DNA of 47,310 nucleotides from Companilactobacillus keshanensis (lineage in GTDB: Bacteria; Bacillota; Bacilli; Lactobacillales; Lactobacillaceae): assembly GCF_003946205.1 (NCBI RefSeq), contig NZ_RHOS01000017.1, forward strand, positions 1-47,310, given 5' to 3'. Position 1 is the first letter of the stretch. Each line of letters starts with the position of its first letter. Below, piece after piece: positions 42,692-47,310 of this stretch. The position numbers were made by a program, and so were the translations under genes. Below the pieces are notes generated by a model. That model saw only the letters and a program-made list of their open reading frames with translations. It made no database searches and was not told where the DNA came from.

Positions 42692-44107
42692 ATGGCGAAC
42701 AAGTATGATACAGAAGTAGATACAAAGGAGTTAATTAAAGTTACTGCTAGTGGCTGGATGGGAACAGCGATGGAATTCATGGATTTTCAATTGTATTCCT
42801 TAGCTGCGGCGATTGTCTTTGGGGAGATATTCTTCCCTGATTCATCTCCTGCGATGGCTTTGGTTATGGCTATGGGAACATATGGTGCCGGGTATGTTGC
42901 TAGACTTTTAGGAGCATATGTCTTTGGTCGTATGGGTGATAAGATAGGTCGTAGAACAGTTTTGTTTGTAACAATTATGTTGATGGGATTAGCATCTACA
43001 GCTATCGGATTTTTACCAACATATCAGCAAGTTGGAATTTGGGCCCCAATCGGTTTAGTGGTCTTACGTATTGTTCAAGGATTCGGTGCAGGTGCCGAAA
43101 TTAGTGGTGCTGGAGTTATGGTTGCTGAGTTTGCTAAGAAGAGTAATCGTGGTTTGATTGGTAGTTTTGTTTGTTTAGGTACTGCAACAGGGACATTATT
43201 GGCAAACCTAATTTGGACAATTATTTTAATGAAATTAGATGAAAAAAGTTTATATACTTGGGGATGGAGAATTCCATTCTATGCTTCATTTTTAATTATG
43301 ATAGTAGCTATTTTGATTAGATTGTTTATTAAAGAAAGTCCCGTTATGGCTGAGAAGAAAAAACTACTTGAAGAAGAAAGAATATCTGATTTAAAAAATG
43401 TAGCCCCAGTGACTTCTAAGAAAAAGGTAGCTAATAAGAGTTTATTAGTAGCTTTAGGTCTTCGTTTTGGTCAAGCTGGTAATAGTGGTATTTTACAAAC
43501 CTATATTGCTGGATTTATGGTAACTTTCTTAAGCGTTCAAAAGACAGTAACAACTAATGCAAATATTATTGCTTCACTAGTTTCCTTCATTACGATCCCA
43601 ATTGTCGGATACTTGGGAGACAAAATTGGACGTAGAAAGATGTACATGTTTTTGTCAGGAGCAATGGCGATTTATGCTATTCCAATGTTGCTCATGATTC
43701 AAACTAAGAACACAGTTCTTTTGACTATTGCAATGGTTATTGGATTAAATGTTGGTGTTCAAGGTATGTTCGCTCTTGAAAACGTAATGTTAGCCGAATT
43801 GTTTGGATCAAAGAATAGGATGACTTTCATGGCATTGGCAAAAGAAATTGCTGGTGTTGTTGCAACTGGATTTGGTCCTTTAATTGCTGCCAGTTTAGTT
43901 TCAGCTTTTACAGGTAGCTGGTTACCAATTGCAATTATGGTTATTGTCTTTTCATTATTTACCTTTGTTAGTGCATATCTATCCGTTGAGACAACGGGTC
44001 GTGATTTAAATGACTTAAATGATGCTATGGATGAACCAAGAAAAAAGAAAAATAAAACTAAAGTCAGCGTTAAAGTAACTGAGGATCTCAGTTCAAGTGA
44101 GCTATAG
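42692..44107 (+). CDS. MFS transporter, metabolite:H+ symporter (MHS) family
   Basis: A 471-residue protein with 12 hydrophobic segments that probably imports the sugar acid used by the operon. MFS motif A occurs twice, as FGRMGDKIGRRTV (about 89-101) after helix 2 and as YLGDKIGRRKMYM after helix 8. The start ASGWMGTAMEFMDFQLYSLAAAIVFGEIFF and RIVQGFGAGAEISGAGVMVAEFA are typical of the MHS group (KgtP, ShiA, ProP), whose members carry carboxylates and osmolytes. The central loop and C-terminal tail are rich in lysine. Last gene of the operon; a strong terminator follows. Confidence 0.85.
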   Translation: MANKYDTEVDTKELIKVTASGWMGTAMEFMDFQLYSLAAAIVFGEIFFPDSSPAMALVMAMGTYGAGYVARLLGAYVFGRMGDKIGRRTVLFVTIMLMGLASTAIGFLPTYQQVGIWAPIGLVVLRIVQGFGAGAEISGAGVMVAEFAKKSNRGLIGSFVCLGTATGTLLANLIWTIILMKLDEKSLYTWGWRIPFYASFLIMIVAILIRLFIKESPVMAEKKKLLEEERISDLKNVAPVTSKKKVANKSLLVALGLRFGQAGNSGILQTYIAGFMVTFLSVQKTVTTNANIIASLVSFITIPIVGYLGDKIGRRKMYMFLSGAMAIYAIPMLLMIQTKNTVLLTIAMVIGLNVGVQGMFALENVMLAELFGSKNRMTFMALAKEIAGVVATGFGPLIAASLVSAFTGSWLPIAIMVIVFSLFTFVSAYLSVETTGRDLNDLNDAMDEPRKKKNKTKVSVKVTEDLSSSEL

Positions 44108-44111
44108 TTCA

Positions 44112-44145
44112 AGAAGGATGCGGTTAAGATCGCATCCTTCTTTTA
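44112..44145 (+). terminator. Terminator after the MHS transporter
   Basis: Stem AGAAGGATGCG (44112-44122) and CGCATCCTTCT (44131-44141), 8-base loop, then TTT. It lies 5 bases after the stop codon. Confidence 0.9.
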
Positions 44146-44176
44146 GTATTTATGAGTGGATATCCACGTTCGTAAT

Positions 44177-44204
44177 TTGACAGAATAGCTTAAACTTTTA
44201 TAAT
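44177..44204 (+). promoter_or_regulatory. Promoter of the LCP gene
   Basis: Perfect -35 TTGACA (44177-44182), 16-bp spacer and perfect -10 TATAAT (44199-44204). A 12-bp palindrome, GTGGATATCCAC (44156-44167), lies 9 bases upstream of the -35. The 5' untranslated region is about 110 bases long. Confidence 0.7.
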
Positions 44205-44324
44205 TGTTTCAACGTACACTAAATTTCTTCATATTTTTAGGGTATATTATTAACGTTGTACAAATATGTCCATTTTTCATAAACTAATGGAAAATCTCAA
44301 GGATATACTAAACGGAGTTTATTT

Positions 44325-45530
44325 ATGAATAATAAGAATAATATGTCTAGAGAGCACAGACGTCGTTTAACTAGAAATAGTGCGTTGGCTTCTAACAATG
44401 GTGGAGGAAAAAAGAAATCCTTCTTAAAAATTCTAGGCTTAGTAGTTTTAACAGTATTTTTCATATTAGGTGCATATGGATTTAGAATTTATGCTCAAAC
44501 ACAAGAAACTTTGGGTAAGACTTACAAAGCACTCGACGGTAAACAAGCTTCAGTTAAGATTTCTGATAAGAAACCTATCTCAATTTTACTTTTAGGGGTA
44601 GATACGACTGATGGCGGCGTTAGAGATACAGAAGTAGATTATCGTGGTAATTCAGATACGATGATTGTTGTGACAGTTAATCCCAAGACAAATAAGACAA
44701 CAATGGTATCAGTACCAAGAGACACCATGGCTCAAATTTGGAAGGGTACTAATAACAACACTAATAAGATTCAAAAAATCAATTCTGCTTACAATATAGG
44801 TAACGAAGAAAGTGCTGTTACGACGACTGAAAAACTCTTAAATGTTCCCATTGATTACTATGTAAAAGTCGACTTTAACTCGTTGAAGAAAATCGTTAAT
44901 AGTGTCGGTGGCGTTGATGTTAATGTTCCATTCAGCTTTTCTTATGGGGATACTGACGAAAAAGAATCTCACTTTAAGAAGGGTAAAATGCACCTTAATG
45001 GCAAGCAGGCATTGGATTACTCAAGAATGAGATATGAGGATCCTGAAGGTGATTATGGTAGACAAAAACGTCAAAGACAGGTAATCTCTGCTATTATTAA
45101 GAGTGCAGCAAGTGCGAATACGTTCACTCATTATCAGAAAGTCTTGAACAGTATTTCAAATTCAATGACAACTAATCTGAGTTTCAGTGATATGCAGTCT
45201 ATCTTCCTTAACTATCGAGGAGCCTCCAAAAAAATCGGTTCGGATCATGTTCAAGGATTTAGTTCAACGATTGATGGATCTTCGTATGAAATTGCACCAA
45301 CCAAAGAATTGCAACGAGTATCTAATAAGCTAAGAAAGCAGTTAGATTTAACGCCAGCAACTTTGGATAATCAGGAAACAAAATTGAATAAGTACAATAA
45401 GTCTTTAGGATTCTCGTTTAATTACACTGGGGATCAAAACCAGAATTACGAAACTAAGATTAAAAGTACGCCAAGCAGTGAAGGTACTAATAAAGATAGA
45501 AACGATACAATCGGACTATCAGGATTTTAA
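44325..45530 (+). CDS. LytR-CpsA-Psr (LCP) family cell-wall ligase
   Basis: Membrane protein that attaches undecaprenyl-linked polymers (teichoic acid or polysaccharide) to peptidoglycan outside the cell. Of 401 residues, 1-35 is a basic cytoplasmic tail, about 36-56 the membrane helix, and about 80-250 the LCP domain. Domain marks are PISILLLGVDTTDGGVRDTEVDYRGNSDTMIVVTVNP, the catalytic-site arginine in SVPRDTMAQI, VDFNSLKKIVNSVGGVDVNVP and the late ALDYSRMRYEDPEGDYGRQKRQRQVISAI with its Arg pair. The tail beyond 330 is low-complexity and polar. It is monocistronic with its own strong promoter. The exact polymer substrate is not known. Confidence 0.93.
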   Translation: MNNKNNMSREHRRRLTRNSALASNNGGGKKKSFLKILGLVVLTVFFILGAYGFRIYAQTQETLGKTYKALDGKQASVKISDKKPISILLLGVDTTDGGVRDTEVDYRGNSDTMIVVTVNPKTNKTTMVSVPRDTMAQIWKGTNNNTNKIQKINSAYNIGNEESAVTTTEKLLNVPIDYYVKVDFNSLKKIVNSVGGVDVNVPFSFSYGDTDEKESHFKKGKMHLNGKQALDYSRMRYEDPEGDYGRQKRQRQVISAIIKSAASANTFTHYQKVLNSISNSMTTNLSFSDMQSIFLNYRGASKKIGSDHVQGFSSTIDGSSYEIAPTKELQRVSNKLRKQLDLTPATLDNQETKLNKYNKSLGFSFNYTGDQNQNYETKIKSTPSSEGTNKDRNDTIGLSGF

Positions 45531-45532
45531 TT

Positions 45533-45565
45533 AAAAGGCTGAAGCAGAATTTGTTTCGGCCTTTT
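45533..45565 (+). terminator. Terminator after the LCP gene
   Basis: Arms AAAAGGCTGAAGCA (45533-45546) and TGTTTCGGCCTTTT (45552-45565), with G-T pairs and a 5-base loop, followed by a T-rich stretch. Confidence 0.8.
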
Positions 45566-45594
45566 GTTATGTTTTTAAAATAAGGAGTTTATTT

Positions 45595-47136
45595 ATGAGT
45601 GTTTTAGAGGTACATGAGTTAACACAACAATTTTTGGATAAAAAACTTTACGATGACGCAAGTCTCCAAGTAAACAAAGAAGATCACTTGGGGATCACTG
45701 GTCAAAACGGGGTCGGCAAGTCTACTTTTATTAAGATTTTGACAGGTCAGATCGAACCAGACGAAGGCAAGATCACTTGGCAAAAGCATTTAACCGTTGG
45801 CTATCTTGATCAGCAGGCAAAATTAGTTGCGGGGATGTCCATAAAAGAATATCTTCAGACTGCTTTTGACAAGTTGTATGAAGCAAATGATAAATTAACT
45901 GAGATTTACATGAATGATCCAGACGATGATGATCTGGAAAAAGCTGGTAAACTTCAAGAAATATTAGACGCTAATGATTTTTATGAGCTGGATACTAAGA
46001 TCGAACAGGTTGCCACTGGTTTAGGATTAGACGCCATTGGATATGATCACGACGTTTCAAAATTAAGTGGTGGACAAAGATCAAAGATCATTTTGGCTAA
46101 AATTCTTTTGGAAAAACCAGATATGATTTTATTAGATGAGCCAACCAACTATTTGGATACTAATCATATTGAATGGTTATCAGACTATTTGAATGATTTT
46201 GAAGGTGCCTTTATAGTTATTTCTCATGATTATGGGTTTTTGGATAAAATCGTTAATTGTGTGGCTGATATTGAGTTTGGAAAGATCACTAAGTATACTG
46301 GTAATCTTAAACAAGTTATGAAGCAAAAGACTGCCAATAAAGAAACATATATGAAAGCTTATGTTAAACAACAGGAAAAAATTTCTAAGACTAAGGCATA
46401 TATCAGAAAGTTTAAAGCTGGTACTAGATCAAAAAGTGCTAAGAGTCGTGAAAAACAACTATCACATATGGATGTTTTGACACCACCGGGTAATAAAAAA
46501 ATTGCCAGCTTCAACTTTCCTTATCAAGAAATACCAAGTTCTAGAATGGTACTTGAAGTAAACGACTTGAAGATAGGTTATGACAAACCTTTATTTGAGC
46601 AAATGCTTAACTTCTCTATAGTAAGTGGAGAAAAAATGGTTATTAAGGGATTCAATGGTATCGGTAAATCCACTCTTATCAAGACTCTGTTAGATATAAT
46701 CAAGCCCATAGAAGGTAATTTTGATTTCTCAGAGGTGGTCAAGGTGGGATACTTTAAGCAAGATCTTGATTGGAAGAATAAGATGGCGACCCCATTCCAA
46801 ATCGTGGGAGAGGAACATTCTGAGAAAGATAACAAGGAAGTTCGACAAGTTTTGGCTAGAACTGGTTTAACGAGTCAACAAATCATGTCACCAATTAGAT
46901 CATTATCTGGTGGTGAACAGACAAAAGTTAAAATCGCCGATTTAATGTTTGATCCAACTAATTTCTTATTTATGGATGAACCAACCAATCATTTAGACGA
47001 CGAAAGTAAATCTTCATTACGAAAAGCGCTTAGAAATTATCCTGGTTCTATGATCCTAGTTACTCACGAAGAGGGCTTCTATAGTAGTGACTGGATCGAC
47101 AAGGTACTAGATATAGAGCAAATTAAAAAGAATTAA
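45595..47136 (+). CDS. ABC-F family ATPase (ribosome-associated, YbiT/EttA-like)
   Basis: A 513-residue soluble protein with two ABC cassettes and no membrane part. The first Walker A is GQNGVGKST (about 37-45) with signature KLSGGQRSK and DEPTNYLDT; the second is KGFNGIGKST (about 352-361) with SLSGGEQTK and DEPTNHLDD. The linker between them (about 245-310) is very basic and helical (KAYIRKFKAGTRSKSAKSREKQ), the P-site tRNA interaction motif that ABC-F proteins push into the ribosome exit site. The double DEPTN-x-LD motif excludes a transporter. Some ABC-F proteins relieve ribosome-targeting antibiotics, others resolve stalled translation; the length and linker suggest the YbiT-like housekeeping group. 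RBS AAGGAG. Confidence 0.9.
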   Translation: MSVLEVHELTQQFLDKKLYDDASLQVNKEDHLGITGQNGVGKSTFIKILTGQIEPDEGKITWQKHLTVGYLDQQAKLVAGMSIKEYLQTAFDKLYEANDKLTEIYMNDPDDDDLEKAGKLQEILDANDFYELDTKIEQVATGLGLDAIGYDHDVSKLSGGQRSKIILAKILLEKPDMILLDEPTNYLDTNHIEWLSDYLNDFEGAFIVISHDYGFLDKIVNCVADIEFGKITKYTGNLKQVMKQKTANKETYMKAYVKQQEKISKTKAYIRKFKAGTRSKSAKSREKQLSHMDVLTPPGNKKIASFNFPYQEIPSSRMVLEVNDLKIGYDKPLFEQMLNFSIVSGEKMVIKGFNGIGKSTLIKTLLDIIKPIEGNFDFSEVVKVGYFKQDLDWKNKMATPFQIVGEEHSEKDNKEVRQVLARTGLTSQQIMSPIRSLSGGEQTKVKIADLMFDPTNFLFMDEPTNHLDDESKSSLRKALRNYPGSMILVTHEEGFYSSDWIDKVLDIEQIKKN

Positions 47137-47154
47137 CTTTTTTTATAAAAGTAC

Positions 47155-47183
47155 TTGCAAAGGTGTTACTTAACTAGTAATAT
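47155..47183 (+). promoter_or_regulatory. First of two tandem promoters (P1) at the right edge
   Basis: -35 TTGCAA (47155-47160), 17-bp spacer, -10 TAATAT (47178-47183). Shortly downstream is an interrupted dyad (GTTG-TTGC ... GCAA ... GACAAC, about 47191-47219). The stretch 47137-47154 between the ABC-F stop and P1 shows no clear terminator. Confidence 0.55.
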
Positions 47184-47271
47184 ATTACCTGTTGTTGCGA
47201 CAGAGCAACGGCGACAACGTATTGATGAGTTTTATTCATCTTTACCTTCAAAAAATTATTTTAAAAAGTTG

Positions 47272-47300
47272 TTGACATTAACTTGTCCAATTGATAAGAT
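47272..47300 (+). promoter_or_regulatory. Second tandem promoter (P2), probably for an rRNA operon beyond the window
   Basis: Perfect -35 TTGACA (47272-47277), 17-bp spacer, -10 TAAGAT (47295-47300), preceded by an A/T-rich stretch like an UP element. It lies 117 bases after P1. Tandem promoters with such boxes are typical in front of rRNA operons in lactic acid bacteria. The transcribed gene itself is outside the window. Confidence 0.6.
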
Positions 47301-47310
47301 AATTGAGTCG

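Noticed and set aside
44167-44180. Single PurBox-like word upstream of the LCP promoter (ACGAAC core on the minus strand)
   Set aside because: Three mismatches and no inverted partner at suitable distance; purine control of an LCP gene is not expected.

Overview
The window spans the replication origin of an AT-rich, low-GC Gram-positive bacterium. Gene content (rpmH-rnpA-yidC / dnaA-dnaN-yaaA-recF-gyrB-gyrA / rpsF-ssb-rpsR / gdpP-rplI-dnaB / purA), TTG starts on dnaA and recF, an ABC-F protein, an LCP protein and a lactobacillus-like IS3 transposase start all point to a member of the Lactobacillaceae. A Companilactobacillus-like species is my guess; the sequence does not prove it.

Layout: the origin lies around 16.4-18.5 kb. 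Genes to its left run almost entirely leftward and genes to its right almost entirely rightward, so transcription follows replication. The two head-on exceptions are an amino-acid permease (1850-3226) and an unknown membrane-anchored protein (32542-33471). The far left holds the end of an IS3-like element, nicotinamidase pncA, an alpha/beta hydrolase whose nucleophile position is Gly, the permease, a trans-sulfuration PLP enzyme and a Gfo/Idh oxidoreductase. Next comes a five-gene operon (7343-11017 ABC importer plus adenine deaminase at 5659-7332) behind a promoter carrying an inverted pair of PurR-box-like sites. Then come a frataxin-like DUF1801 protein, mnmG-mnmE, yidC, rnpA and rpmH. The usual neighbours jag, rsmG, noc and parA/parB are absent here.

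The origin is bipartite. One DnaA-box cluster lies upstream of dnaA. A second, between dnaA and dnaN, has two perfect DnaA boxes, then a DnaA-trio array (CTA CTA CTA CTT CTA) and an AT-rich unwinding stretch, the Bacillus-type basal unwinding layout. A perfect parS lies between rpsF and ssb, and a degenerate parS-like site lies at 4608-4623.

Right of the origin are the replication, gyrase and ribosomal genes, with an rpsF leader that can hide its own ribosome binding site and a strong dyad in the purA leader. Cell-envelope genes follow: a degenerate YkuD-like membrane protein, PBP1A with a long charged C-terminal extension, and a small zinc-ribbon protein. Next is a hexuronate/hexonate catabolic cluster (FadR-type GntR regulator, uxuB, uxuA, a zinc-dependent polyol/hexonate dehydrogenase and an MHS-family transporter) with a catabolite-response element and a perfect 18-bp operator-like palindrome. 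An LCP cell-wall ligase and an ABC-F ATPase follow. The window ends in tandem strong promoters of the kind that precede rRNA operons.
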